Assembly: GCA_019241095.1 (NCBI GenBank) | Contig: JAFAXJ010000453.1 | Location: forward strand, 1-12,623 | Source of the DNA: Verrucomicrobiota bacterium | Lineage (GTDB): Bacteria > Verrucomicrobiota > Verrucomicrobiia > Chthoniobacterales > JAFAMB01 | Direction: 5' to 3' | Length of the DNA stretch: 12,623 bases | Shown here: in pieces, positions 5,898 through 12,623 of the stretch | Layout: each line of letters opens with the position of its first letter | Position numbering within the stretch: the stretch's first letter is position 1 | The notes under the pieces: generated by a model | Seen by the model: the letters and a program-made list of their open reading frames with translations, nothing else | What the model was told of the DNA's origin: nothing | Database searches by the model: none | Made by a program: the position numbers and the translations under genes

Positions 5898-7805
5898 CTA
5901 CTTCTTGTTGCATAAAACAATTCTAGTACCCGACCTTGCTACGGGCCTCAGAGCTCCCCCGTGTGGCAACAATTCTGATTTCCACTCCTCAAAAGCCGCT
6001 TGCTCGATAATCAGAAATACTTTCCTGTTCGTACGCCACTCTTGTCCGACCTGTTCGTGACTGATATAGTGATTACGTCCGATGCCAAGGGATCGCGTCG
6101 CAAACTCCATGTCAGGGTTGGCATCCACCCAGTAGATAGTTTTAGGAAGATAGAAAAAGAGGCTCGTGTTCTGATTTGAGTCTCCTGAACATACGATCAG
6201 CGCTCCAGAATCGGCGTTCTTGAAGATATAGCTCGCCATCCTCTCGGATGAGAAATAGTCCTGTACGACTGAAAAACCGTGCGCCGTCAGTGCAAAGGTG
6301 ATGCTCATGAGAACTACCAGGACGGTCAGCCCGGAAGCCACTGTCTTGCAACGTGAGGAGACGAGCAGGAAAATTCCAGCAAGCAAGCTGAGAGATGCAT
6401 AAATGATAAGCACCGGCTTTAAGTAAAGCCACGCTGATTCGGGTAAATCGCGCAAGACATTCACAAAATTGTCTCCGGACTCCAGAGTCGTGACCTGCTT
6501 AGTGGCCAATTGCGTATTCAAGTAGCCCGTGAGAAAAAAAACGCCACCGATTCCGAGCAATCCCAGCAAAAATAGAATTGCTCCTGGGAGTTGAAAGATC
6601 CGGCCATCTCTTTGGCTCGTGATGGCCCAGGCGAGCCAAATCGCTACGGGAGGCCACGAAATCATCGTGTAATAGTCTTGAACATTGGAAAAGGTGATTC
6701 CGACCGCGTTGATAGCAAACCAGGCGAGAATTAAAACGCTTTCTTGACTGAACCGAACATGGCAGCCGGTCCCACCCTGGCAGCCAATCCGGTTTAAGGT
6801 ATTTGGGTTGCCCCCGCTCACCAATTGCCGGCGGGTTGTGGCAATCGCAACCGGGAAAAAAAGAGTAGCTGGAAAAAACAAGATCAGATGCTCCAGCCAA
6901 AAAATAACCAGATTTACATGATCGGAATCGGGCGGCCATCGACGCCGGAGCATGCTGCCGACCTGCTCGTTGAGAAGCTGATCGGCAATAAATCCGGGAT
7001 ATTTGTATTCCATGAAGGCGTACCAGGGGACCACTAAAAGGAAAAGAAGGAGCCATCCTTTCCTGAGTAAAATGAATCTCCGCCAGATCATACGTGACTC
7101 GGGCCGGAGCAGAGCACAAAGGCCTCCTGCACCAGCCGGGATCAACAATGCGTGAACACCTTTTGCCAGGACACCAAGAGTGATGAAAAGCCAGGCAGCA
7201 ATCAGCCATCTATCGACTCCGGAATGCGAACTCTCCTGTAAAGCTTCCACAAGACACCAGAAGGTCAAAACCAGGAAACAGGCTACGAAAGCCTCTGGCA
7301 TGATCAGCCGAGTGAACAAGAATGTGCCCATAAAGGTCGATAACAGCATGGCTGCCGCAAGACCTGCTCGATCACTGCCAAGAACGCGCCCGCCCAAAAG
7401 TCCCGTACCGAGAAACCACCCTACAGTACCAAGCGCGATCGGAAATCGGGCACCGAACTCATTAGTTCCAAGTGTGCGTAGAGAAAGAATTTCCAACCAG
7501 TAGACCAACGGCGGTTTCTGGAGCCGCGGCACACCGTCCTGAGTTGGAGTCCACCAATCGTTTCGATCGATCATCTCGCGAGCGGCCCCGCCATACTGGC
7601 CATCGATCTGGTCAAGCAGCCGTGGTACGCCGCAGCTTAGGATGTAAACCAGGCAAACTGCTGCAAAGGCGAAAATCCATGGACGTGGGATTCTAACCCT
7701 GTGCCGGACAGATGCTTCAAGCGGCTCAGGCGCCTTCTCGGCCAGTTCTGCCGATAAATATCTGCAATTGGAAGACTGCTCAGAAGGTTTAAACATCATC
7801 CCCAT
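5898..7805 (-). CDS. ArnT/PMT-like glycosyltransferase, GT39/GT83 type, membrane protein
   Basis: Members of this family move a sugar from an undecaprenyl- or dolichyl-phosphate carrier to lipid A, another glycan or a protein on the outer face of the inner membrane. The product is about 635 residues. After a polar N-terminal 40 residues come the first membrane helix (WIFAFAAVCLVYILSCGVP) and the hallmark periplasmic loop. That loop reads LDQIDGQYGGAAREMIDRND, then WWTPTQDGVPRLQKPPLVYW, with the catalytic-type Asp in IDGQY and the KPPL motif. About ten or more further helices follow. A soluble C-terminal domain of about 115 residues (from roughly MASYIFKN) ends the protein. ATG 7805 was chosen; a TTG at 7862 would overlap def, and ATGs at 7799 and 7796 are also possible. 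It is the last gene of the tonB-like to def run. Whether the target is lipid A or protein cannot be told. Confidence 0.9.
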   Translation of the reverse strand: MGMMFKPSEQSSNCRYLSAELAEKAPEPLEASVRHRVRIPRPWIFAFAAVCLVYILSCGVPRLLDQIDGQYGGAAREMIDRNDWWTPTQDGVPRLQKPPLVYWLEILSLRTLGTNEFGARFPIALGTVGWFLGTGLLGGRVLGSDRAGLAAAMLLSTFMGTFLFTRLIMPEAFVACFLVLTFWCLVEALQESSHSGVDRWLIAAWLFITLGVLAKGVHALLIPAGAGGLCALLRPESRMIWRRFILLRKGWLLLFLLVVPWYAFMEYKYPGFIADQLLNEQVGSMLRRRWPPDSDHVNLVIFWLEHLILFFPATLFFPVAIATTRRQLVSGGNPNTLNRIGCQGGTGCHVRFSQESVLILAWFAINAVGITFSNVQDYYTMISWPPVAIWLAWAITSQRDGRIFQLPGAILFLLGLLGIGGVFFLTGYLNTQLATKQVTTLESGDNFVNVLRDLPESAWLYLKPVLIIYASLSLLAGIFLLVSSRCKTVASGLTVLVVLMSITFALTAHGFSVVQDYFSSERMASYIFKNADSGALIVCSGDSNQNTSLFFYLPKTIYWVDANPDMEFATRSLGIGRNHYISHEQVGQEWRTNRKVFLIIEQAAFEEWKSELLPHGGALRPVARSGTRIVLCNKK

Positions 7806-7845
7806 TCGTCCATGACGGTTTCCTTGGCCTGTAAGGCGCGAAGGA

Positions 7846-8394
7846 CTACGAACCTGCAGCAAGCCGCTTCAACTTGCCGCCCAAGGCGACCTTTGCAGCG
7901 GACGGCATCCGGTCAATAAAAAGGATACCGTTCAGATGATCAACTTCATGCTGGACCGCGCGAGAAAGGAGCCCAGCGGCTTTGAAATGAACCAGATTAC
8001 CATCTAAATCGGTGGCTTTGACTTCAACCAGAGCGGCTCGTGGAATCTCGCCAGTTATCTCTGGGAAACTCAGACAACCCTCTGTCGCTACTTCCACTTC
8101 GTCATGGAGACGCACCTCCGGGTTTACCAATATCAGAGGCATTTGCTGATTGTGATCTACCTCTTCTTCATTGATCCACATTTGGCTTGGCCGGTTCTCG
8201 GCCGATGCAACGTCGATAACCGTCAGCTGTAAAGCTGCACCCACCTGCTGTGCGGCAAGACCTACTCCGTTTGCAGAATGCATAGTGTCCAACATGTCCG
8301 CAGCCAGAATTTTGATCTGCTCACTGACTTCGACGACTCGCTTTCCCTTTGTCCGCAGCACAGGGTTGCCATACTTCACGATCTCGCGAATCAT
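7846..8394 (-). CDS. def: Peptide deformylase
   Basis: The enzyme removes the formyl group from the starting methionine of new proteins in the cytoplasm; it is essential in most bacteria. The 182-residue product has all three signature motifs: GVGLAAQQVG (43-52), EGCLS (106-110) and HEVDH (149-153). Cys108, His149 and His153 are the metal ligands and Glu150 the catalytic base. A loop rich in acidic and Asn residues at about 65-85 (AENRPSQMWINEEEVDHNQQ) is longer than in E. coli Def but common in other phyla. The ATG overlaps the exbD stop as ATGA, so it is translationally coupled to a membrane-transport gene rather than to fmt, its usual partner. Nothing in the sequence suggests loss of function. 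Confidence 0.97.
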   Translation of the reverse strand: MIREIVKYGNPVLRTKGKRVVEVSEQIKILAADMLDTMHSANGVGLAAQQVGAALQLTVIDVASAENRPSQMWINEEEVDHNQQMPLILVNPEVRLHDEVEVATEGCLSFPEITGEIPRAALVEVKATDLDGNLVHFKAAGLLSRAVQHEVDHLNGILFIDRMPSAAKVALGGKLKRLAAGS

Positions 8395-8810
8395 TTCTGG
8401 TCTCTAGGTTGGGTGAAAGTAGGCAAATTTTTTACGCCAGCTTCTCTCAGCGAATCTAAAATCTTAACTAGAAAACCGAAAGACACCTCTTTGGATGCGC
8501 TCATAGCAAGGGGGCGCTGAGGTGAATCGGTCTGCATTTGTTTTAGTGCCGGGACTAAGTCATCCACGGTCGAGATCTGGCGATCGCCCAAATAAATCTT
8601 CTCGTCCGAGGTTATGGCTAAAACCACTGGATTTACCGGATTATCGTTCAGCGACGCCGTTTTCGATTCTGGGAGATGAATAGCCAGTTCTGATTGCGCA
8701 GTCTTGAAAGTCGTGGTGACAATAAAAAAGATCAGCAACATCGCGAAAATGTCGATAAGCGACACAATAATAATTTGCGGAGTGCGCCGGCGCTTAACGT
8801 AAAACCTCAT
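8391..8810 (-). CDS. exbD: ExbD/TolR biopolymer transport protein
   Basis: This is the small periplasmic-domain subunit of a proton-driven motor that pairs with ExbB/TolQ and a TonB/TolA-type protein. The 139-residue product has a short basic cytoplasmic start (MRFYVKRRR), one membrane helix (about 12-34, IIIVSLIDIFAMLLIFFIVT) and a periplasmic domain. Asp20 in the helix is the conserved proton-carrying aspartate. The periplasmic part shows the ExbD features LAIHLPES, VLAITSDEKIYLGD and VSFGFLVKILDSLREAGV. Both ends overlap neighbours by ATGA (exbB upstream, def downstream). ExbD and TolR cannot be told apart safely; the adjacent TonB-like gene favours ExbD. Confidence 0.93.
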   Translation of the reverse strand: MRFYVKRRRTPQIIIVSLIDIFAMLLIFFIVTTTFKTAQSELAIHLPESKTASLNDNPVNPVVLAITSDEKIYLGDRQISTVDDLVPALKQMQTDSPQRPLAMSASKEVSFGFLVKILDSLREAGVKNLPTFTQPRDQK

Positions 8811-9493
8811 TGCACAGCTTCCTCTAGCTTAGCCGACTCCGTCTCTGCCTTCGGACGAATGCGATGAAACATTTTCTCAATCAAGTCAGTGACGAGAGAT
8901 TCCATTTCAACCGCTAATCGTTCGATCCGCCGGGAGAAATAGCTAAAAGCGATGAGCGAAGGTATTGCAATTGCCAAGCCCACGATAGTGGTGCTTAGCG
9001 CTTCCCCGATCCCGCCGGCAATTCCCTTCAGATCCGCGGTAGAGGTCACTCCGGATCCAATATTGCCAAAAACCCGAACGAGGCCATTAACTGCTCCCAA
9101 AAGGCCCAGCAATGGTGCGATGCCCACAATGATCTCAAGGATAAAAAGCCCCCCCTCGAGCCGCACAATCTCCTGACGAGCTCGGGTTTGCACAAGATCT
9201 ATGATCTCTTGCTTGGTCAGTTCGAAAGGTCTCACTACGACTTCCAAAATATTTGACAGAGCCGAATCGTCATCTTGGACCAGGTGCCGCAAATGTTCTG
9301 GTTGGTCTCCCGGCTTCATCTTTCCGATCTCTCTCTCGATTAGCGGTGGGATGACAGCGCGTCGCCGCAAACCCGAGAGGCGGAGCAGAATTACCGTCAA
9401 TGCAGCTAGCGAACAAGCGAGAAGCAGCCCCATAAAGAAGCCGCCTTTCATAAAAAATTGCACAATGTTATCGAGCGGACCCAGATGCAGCAT
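8807..9493 (-). CDS. exbB: MotA/TolQ/ExbB proton channel family protein
   Basis: ExbB/TolQ forms the pentameric inner-membrane channel around ExbD/TolR and couples the proton gradient to movement of a TonB/TolA protein. The 228-residue product has a first membrane helix at about 13-38, a cytoplasmic loop, and two more helices at about 115-137 and 163-186. The MotA_ExbB core reads LEIIVGIAPLLGLLGAVNGL and then GGIGEALSTTIVGLAIAIPS. The first stretch has Ala at residue 134, where most ExbB/TolQ proteins have the channel-lining Thr (GTV); the second threonine site (STT, 168-169) is kept. The ATG at 9493, four bases after the stop of the TonB-like gene, was chosen over an upstream start that would overlap it. 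The stop overlaps exbD as ATGA. Confidence 0.92.
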   Translation of the reverse strand: MLHLGPLDNIVQFFMKGGFFMGLLLACSLAALTVILLRLSGLRRRAVIPPLIEREIGKMKPGDQPEHLRHLVQDDDSALSNILEVVVRPFELTKQEIIDLVQTRARQEIVRLEGGLFILEIIVGIAPLLGLLGAVNGLVRVFGNIGSGVTSTADLKGIAGGIGEALSTTIVGLAIAIPSLIAFSYFSRRIERLAVEMESLVTDLIEKMFHRIRPKAETESAKLEEAVQ

Positions 9494-9497
9494 ACTT

Positions 9498-11012
9498 TTA
9501 ATCAAATGTGAAACTGAACGTGAACTCAACACCATCCGGCGGCACCAATGGCGCCATTTCTTCGGGCATGGGAGGAATGGTAGCGTCTAACACCGACTGA
9601 AGCGAACAGGAAGCGAGAGTCTGATTTGAAGAATTCCCAATGATTCGAGCCTCTTCAACTCTGCCATTCCGTTGAACATTGAACCTGACCTGCACTGTAC
9701 CAACGCTCACGAGATCAACTCGTTCCTGGACGTAATAATACCAGCGTGAACCAACAGCATCCTCAACTGCTTTTTCGAAGCGGCCCTGAGGAGTGCCTAA
9801 CGCAGCAACAGCCGAGCGGCCGCGATTCGAGATATTACCTTGCAGACTCGTTAATCTCTGCTGAGGCCGGTAAGCGGTGGGCGGCGCACCTTTCTTCACG
9901 AGGGTGCTGTTTTTCACTGTTGTTGGATGAGAGACAGGTGTTCGCCTTGGCCGAATCGCGACAGTCGGTGCTGGCACAGGAGGTGCCGGCACTGAAGGTG
10001 CTGGGGATGGCGTCGCAACCGGAGAAGGAACTGCGAAAGGAGTTGAAGGAGGACGTAACAGCGCCAGTTCTGTCACTGTCGGTTCCGGCCTGGGGGTTGC
10101 CGCAGGGGTGCTTCTCGGTGATGAGCTTGAAACGGGAGAATGGGCTGGAGTTGCTTCAACAATCGGCGTCAATTCAGGCGTTGGGGTTGCTTGCACAACT
10201 GGGCGTGCCAATGGACTCGCTTGAGCAACTGGGGTCGCCATCGGGGTTGAAGACGGCTCTGGCACAGGCGTAAATAGCGGTGTCGGGGCCGATTCAGGTA
10301 CCGGCGTTGCTAAAGGTGTCGTTTCAGCAACAGCTTGAGGTGTGGATTGATCAATAACTGGAGGAATTGCCTCTTCTTTGGGCGTGGACGTCGATTCCGG
10401 ACTTGGTGTGGCTACCGAAGCAACTTCCGGCGTCGGCGTTGGAGTGCTTTGCGGCGTTGGAGTGCTCTCTGGCGTTGGTGTCGCAACCGGGGATGGTTCC
10501 GGTGCAGGAGTTGCTTCCGGGGTTGAGGTCACTTCAGGTTGAGGTGTTGATTCCTGTTTTGGCTGTTGCTGCTGCTGTTTCGGCGCGGGTGGCTGCGGTA
10601 CGGCTTCTTCTTCGCCGGGTATAGGAGCAAAAGTCTGACCATTAGCTGCAAGCGATTGGCCCTCGTTCTTGAAACCTAAATCCGGTTGTTGTTTCCCTTC
10701 CTGGGTCGGTAGAGGAGCGTCACCCTTTGGAGCAAGCTCGCTTGCAGCAGCGGTATCTTTATCCGATTCGAAGGCTGGATTATCCGGCTTTTGATCGGTT
10801 TTTTGGTCGTCATTCGTCCGGACATACTGCTTCTGATCTTCTTGCGGCGGGGGAGAATCCAGCATGGTGAGTTGCGTCGGCTGTTCGTTAGCCGACGCCT
10901 TCTCAGGAACGGCAGGCCAAATCTCGTTAACGCCCCAAAGTAACAGGATGATTACAACGTGAAATAATATCGATCCGGCTAGCGCCAGAACTATCTTTTT
11001 CCTATCGGACAT
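9498..11012 (-). CDS. TonB-like energy-transducing protein with long Pro/Thr linker
   Basis: TonB-type proteins are anchored in the inner membrane, span the periplasm and pass the energy of the ExbBD motor to outer-membrane partners. The 504-residue product has a cytoplasmic stub, one membrane helix (about 6-27) containing Ser14-x3-His18 (SILFH), the SxxxH motif of TonB, then an acidic/Gln-rich segment. A Pro/Thr/Ser/Glu-rich linker (about 153-356) repeats units such as ATPTPEST. The C-terminal TonB-like domain (about 410-504) includes WYYYVQ, VSVGTVQVRFNVQRNGRVEE, ARIIGNSSN and IPPMPEE. It is about twice as long as E. coli TonB, mainly through the linker. The ATG at 11012 was chosen over a TTG six bases upstream. 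TolA is an alternative reading, but no tolB or pal is nearby. Confidence 0.88.
   Translation of the reverse strand: MSDRKKIVLALAGSILFHVVIILLLWGVNEIWPAVPEKASANEQPTQLTMLDSPPPQEDQKQYVRTNDDQKTDQKPDNPAFESDKDTAAASELAPKGDAPLPTQEGKQQPDLGFKNEGQSLAANGQTFAPIPGEEEAVPQPPAPKQQQQQPKQESTPQPEVTSTPEATPAPEPSPVATPTPESTPTPQSTPTPTPEVASVATPSPESTSTPKEEAIPPVIDQSTPQAVAETTPLATPVPESAPTPLFTPVPEPSSTPMATPVAQASPLARPVVQATPTPELTPIVEATPAHSPVSSSSPRSTPAATPRPEPTVTELALLRPPSTPFAVPSPVATPSPAPSVPAPPVPAPTVAIRPRRTPVSHPTTVKNSTLVKKGAPPTAYRPQQRLTSLQGNISNRGRSAVAALGTPQGRFEKAVEDAVGSRWYYYVQERVDLVSVGTVQVRFNVQRNGRVEEARIIGNSSNQTLASCSLQSVLDATIPPMPEEMAPLVPPDGVEFTFSFTFD
9945..10556 (-). repeat. Degenerate Pro/Thr codon repeats coding the TonB-like linker
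   Basis: About 200 codons of imperfect short units (Thr-Pro-x-Pro-Glu and Ala-Thr-Pro-x) make the DNA visibly repetitive. The repeats drift in length and sequence and follow the codon frame, so they come from protein-level expansion. The opposite strand is incidentally open for long stretches here. Confidence 0.8.
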
Positions 11013-11044
11013 CAACAAAATCGCGGTAGACTAAATCGCTCGGT

Positions 11045-11073
11045 ATTGCATCACAAGTTCTTACTCAAATCAA
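11045..11073 (-). promoter_or_regulatory. Possible sigma-70-like promoter of the TonB-like operon
   Basis: On the minus strand TTGATT (11073-11068) and TGCAAT (11050-11045) are separated by 17 bases and lie 33 bases before the ATG at 11012. Each hexamer matches the consensus at four of six bases, so this is only a candidate. The region is AT-rich compared with its surroundings. Confidence 0.25.
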
Positions 11074-11078
11074 AATTG

Positions 11079-11106
11079 ATTCTTTAGCTCAAATAATTCT
11101 TTAGCT
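11079..11106. repeat. Exact 11-base direct repeat, 17-base period
   Basis: ATTCTTTAGCT occurs at 11079-11089 and again at 11096-11106 in the AT-rich region between the divergent TonB-like gene and the small secreted-protein gene. CTCAAAT also occurs twice nearby (from 11064 and from 11088). Tandem sites such as these may bind a regulator controlling either direction, or may be a slippage product. Confidence 0.45.
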
Positions 11107-11124
11107 TTTCGATAATACCTGCTC

Positions 11125-11586
11125 ATGAAATCTAGCTCTCTGGTTGCGGTTGTGTTTGCTCTGGCAACCCTGGAATTCGGCACACACAATTCCCAGGGAA
11201 CTTCGGGCGCCACAGCTTTCGACGGAAACTGGTCTGTCACCTTAGATGCCAAAGAGTACAGAAATCCGAACGGCAGTGTTGCGCTGGCTTTTATCAGGCG
11301 CTTCACCGCAACTGTCAAAAATGGGGTCTTCCACGGTGAGATCGGGACCCGAGGCAAACCGCAGTGATACGAGCTTAGCGGAAAAATCCAGTCTGACGGC
11401 ACGGCCTTACTTCGCGCAAATGAGATCACGGGAGATCAGAAGTACAACTTTACGCTATCTCGAAATGCACCTCCGGGTGAGGGGATAGGCTACTCGTACC
11501 AAGTCACAGCGCACTTTAACAATCGGAACGGAACGGGCCGGTCGAGCGATCGGCGCCCCAAGATCTTTAGTTTCGTTAGGAGTTGA
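11125..11586 (+). pseudogene. Small secreted protein gene interrupted by an in-frame TGA
   Basis: ATG 11125 starts a signal peptide (MKSSSLVAVVFALATLEFG) and a mature part beginning FDGNWSVTLDAKEY. At 11365-11367 a TGA ends this after 80 codons, yet the same frame then stays open for 72 more codons to a second TGA at 11584. The downstream part reads as the rest of one domain: YELSGKIQSDGTALLRA, then GYSYQVTAHFNNRNGTG. The pattern 'DGxW ... VxxGxxxG ... LSGxIxxDGxA ... GTG' is that of a common small secreted family of unknown function (about 150 residues). One change from TGG to TGA explains the break. It may produce an 80-residue fragment or nothing useful. No ribosome binding site stands out. 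Confidence 0.7.
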
Positions 11587-11737
11587 AGCATCGTCCCGCC
11601 TTCGCTCTTGAAGAGAGTATCTCGCGCAAGATTCCTGCATCGAGCCGCATGCTTCTTCGCTCAACCGTCCCTGAAGTGGCATGCTCACTGTGGGTCCAGT
11701 GCGAGAACCGCCGACGGAATGAAACAACGGTACAACA

Positions 11738-12478
11738 TCAGCATTGCAAACCGCCCTGAATAGCGTTATCGCGAAGCGCCACTACAGCACTGTTCCGAAG
11801 CACCCCTATCACGTCGTAGACAGAAAGCTGGGCGCATCGATGAACATCGCTGCCTTTGCCAAGTTTTTCCAACTGTCTCGCGTTTTCGGTCTGAAAAAGC
11901 CATTCTTCCAGATGATCCTCGAAACGTTCATAAAGACTTTTTACTGAAAGAGCGGCGTCTGTGAGATCGTCACGTTCCCGTAGCCTCGAAACCAGCGCTC
12001 CTGCAGCGATAGCATCTTCCAAACTAAATTCTTCACCTGTACCGGCGCAGACCAGCAAAAGGACAGGAGGACGTTTTTGAGAAAGATGTTCGGCAAGCGA
12101 GTCAATGTTTAACAGTGATCCGATCAATACAGTCGCTGCATTTCTCACGAGCTGAATTGAAACTGTGCCGTTTGTCGTTGTCATAACAACGCGTTTTCCA
12201 GACAGGCTTTCGAATTCATATGGTGAATTTCCAATGTCAAAACCTTCTAATGGCAGCCCTCCCCTCTCTCCTGCTAAGACAAGATCTGGATCTTTCATTT
12301 TCCAAGCGCGAGCTTCCTCAACGGTTTTGACTGGATATATCTCGGCAACGCCAACGGACAGGCCCGTAATCATGGACGAAGTCGCTCGAAGAACATCAAA
12401 CACAACGGCTGTACTGCCGCCTAAATCGGTGTCAGATAGACGCCGGATTTCACTGGGGCAAAGCGCTACGTGGGTCAT
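11738..12478 (-). CDS. comB: ComB, 2-phosphosulfolactate phosphatase family
   Basis: ComB removes phosphate from 2-phosphosulfolactate to give sulfolactate, a Mg-dependent step first known from archaeal coenzyme M synthesis. Bacterial homologues are widespread, often with unproven substrate. The 246-residue product is of family length and carries the conserved blocks: VVFDVLRATSSM (25-36), AGERGGLPLEGFDIGNSP (69-86), TTTNGT (100-105) and CAGTGEEFSLEDAIAAGAL (144-162). These hold the acidic, arginine and small residues of the active site. The protein has no signal peptide and should be cytoplasmic. Its ATG at 12478 lies inside the end of the upstream gene (29-base overlap), so the two are probably coupled. 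No comA, comC or other sulfolactate gene is seen, so the in vivo substrate is open. Confidence 0.93.
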   Translation of the reverse strand: MTHVALCPSEIRRLSDTDLGGSTAVVFDVLRATSSMITGLSVGVAEIYPVKTVEEARAWKMKDPDLVLAGERGGLPLEGFDIGNSPYEFESLSGKRVVMTTTNGTVSIQLVRNAATVLIGSLLNIDSLAEHLSQKRPPVLLLVCAGTGEEFSLEDAIAAGALVSRLRERDDLTDAALSVKSLYERFEDHLEEWLFQTENARQLEKLGKGSDVHRCAQLSVYDVIGVLRNSAVVALRDNAIQGGLQC

Positions 12479-12623
12479 TGTTCCTGCGATAACTCAGACG
12501 CCAATGATGAAATAAGTATTGTTGAGCATAGCCTGCGTACGGTCCGAAATAGGCCTCTGAAAATGCGGCGAGTTCTTTCAAAGGAACCTTGGAACGATCT
12601 GAGAAATAGACCTTGGTGAGCGC
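12450..12623 (-). CDS. 3' end of an unrecognised gene upstream of comB
   Basis: The minus strand is open from the right window edge to a TGA at 12450-12452, giving the last 57 residues of a protein. They read ALTKVYFSDRSKVPLKELAA, then FSEAYFGPYAGYAQQYLFHH, then a basic WRLSYRRNN tail. The aromatic, balanced composition and the overlap with comB support a real coding end, but I do not recognise the family. It is likely the gene before comB in one transcript. Confidence 0.55.
   Translation of the reverse strand, partial: ALTKVYFSDRSKVPLKELAAFSEAYFGPYAGYAQQYLFHHWRLSYRRNNDPRSALPQ

Noticed and set aside
6499..7209. Minus-strand open frame of 236 codons in another frame
   Set aside because: It lies wholly inside the glycosyltransferase gene. 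Its product is rich in Ser, Arg, Cys and Trp with no membrane or family pattern, as expected for an out-of-frame shadow.
9746..10273. Plus-strand open frame of 175 codons
   Set aside because: It lies antisense to the C-terminal and linker parts of the TonB-like gene. It is kept open by the repetitive Pro/Thr codons and shows no domain or ribosome binding site.
9945..10556. CRISPR-like or minisatellite array
   Set aside because: The repeat units are only about 6-12 bases, degenerate, without spacers, and follow the codon frame of the TonB-like linker.
11365..11367. Selenocysteine or Trp recoding of TGA
   Set aside because: TGG codons are used throughout, TGA ends several other genes here, and no selenocysteine-insertion hairpin was evident. 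A nonsense mutation is simpler.
11587..11737. tRNA or small RNA gene
   Set aside because: Only small inverted repeats (a CTCTT/AAGAG stem and two GCATGC words) were seen, with no cloverleaf or T-run terminator.
1..12623. Insertion sequence, prophage or integrase
   Set aside because: No transposase, integrase or long terminal inverted repeats were seen on either strand.

Overview
The window is about half GC and reads as a chromosomal stretch from a Gram-negative (diderm) bacterium. Periplasmic export signals, a TonB/ExbB/ExbD-type energy module, the periplasmic MsrPQ repair system and a lipid-linked-sugar-type glycosyltransferase all point to an outer membrane. The long Pro/Thr-rich TonB linker, bacterial ComB, Xre-RES pair and many secreted orphan proteins would suit a soil Verrucomicrobiota-like lineage. 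That placement is an inference from style only; nothing in the window proves a phylum. No rRNA, tRNA, CRISPR array or insertion sequence was seen.

Left part (1-3224). The start of a periplasmic sugar-binding protein gene runs off the left edge on the minus strand, with a perfect 18-bp inverted repeat just upstream as a candidate operator. After a gene-poor 490-base stretch, which may hold a decayed minus-strand reading frame, comes a plus-strand redox cluster. It encodes an exported peroxiredoxin-like protein with a CPYC site, MsrP (Tat-exported molybdopterin methionine-sulfoxide reductase) and MsrQ (its membrane haem partner). Together they look like an envelope oxidative-damage repair unit.

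Middle (3225-5863). Convergent to msrQ is an orphan gene for a protein with 15 methionines in 52 residues, many in a Pro-Met-x repeat, followed by a C-terminal zinc ribbon. Next is a complete Xre-RES toxin-antitoxin pair on the minus strand, coupled by a TGATG junction. A gap follows that may hold a 44-codon remnant gene, and then a secreted orphan protein on the plus strand that probably starts with TTG.

Right-centre (5898-11012, minus strand). Five genes read in one direction: a TonB-like protein, ExbB/TolQ, ExbD/TolR, peptide deformylase and an ArnT/PMT-like glycosyltransferase. Junctions are 4 bp apart, ATGA, ATGA and about 40 bp apart, so one operon is likely. The first three form a proton-driven trans-envelope machine; the deformylase is a housekeeping enzyme translationally coupled to it.

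Right end (11125-12623). A small secreted-protein gene on the plus strand is interrupted by one in-frame TGA but stays open for 72 more codons. Last come a minus-strand ComB (2-phosphosulfolactate phosphatase family) gene and the 3' end of an unrecognised gene that overlaps the start of comB.
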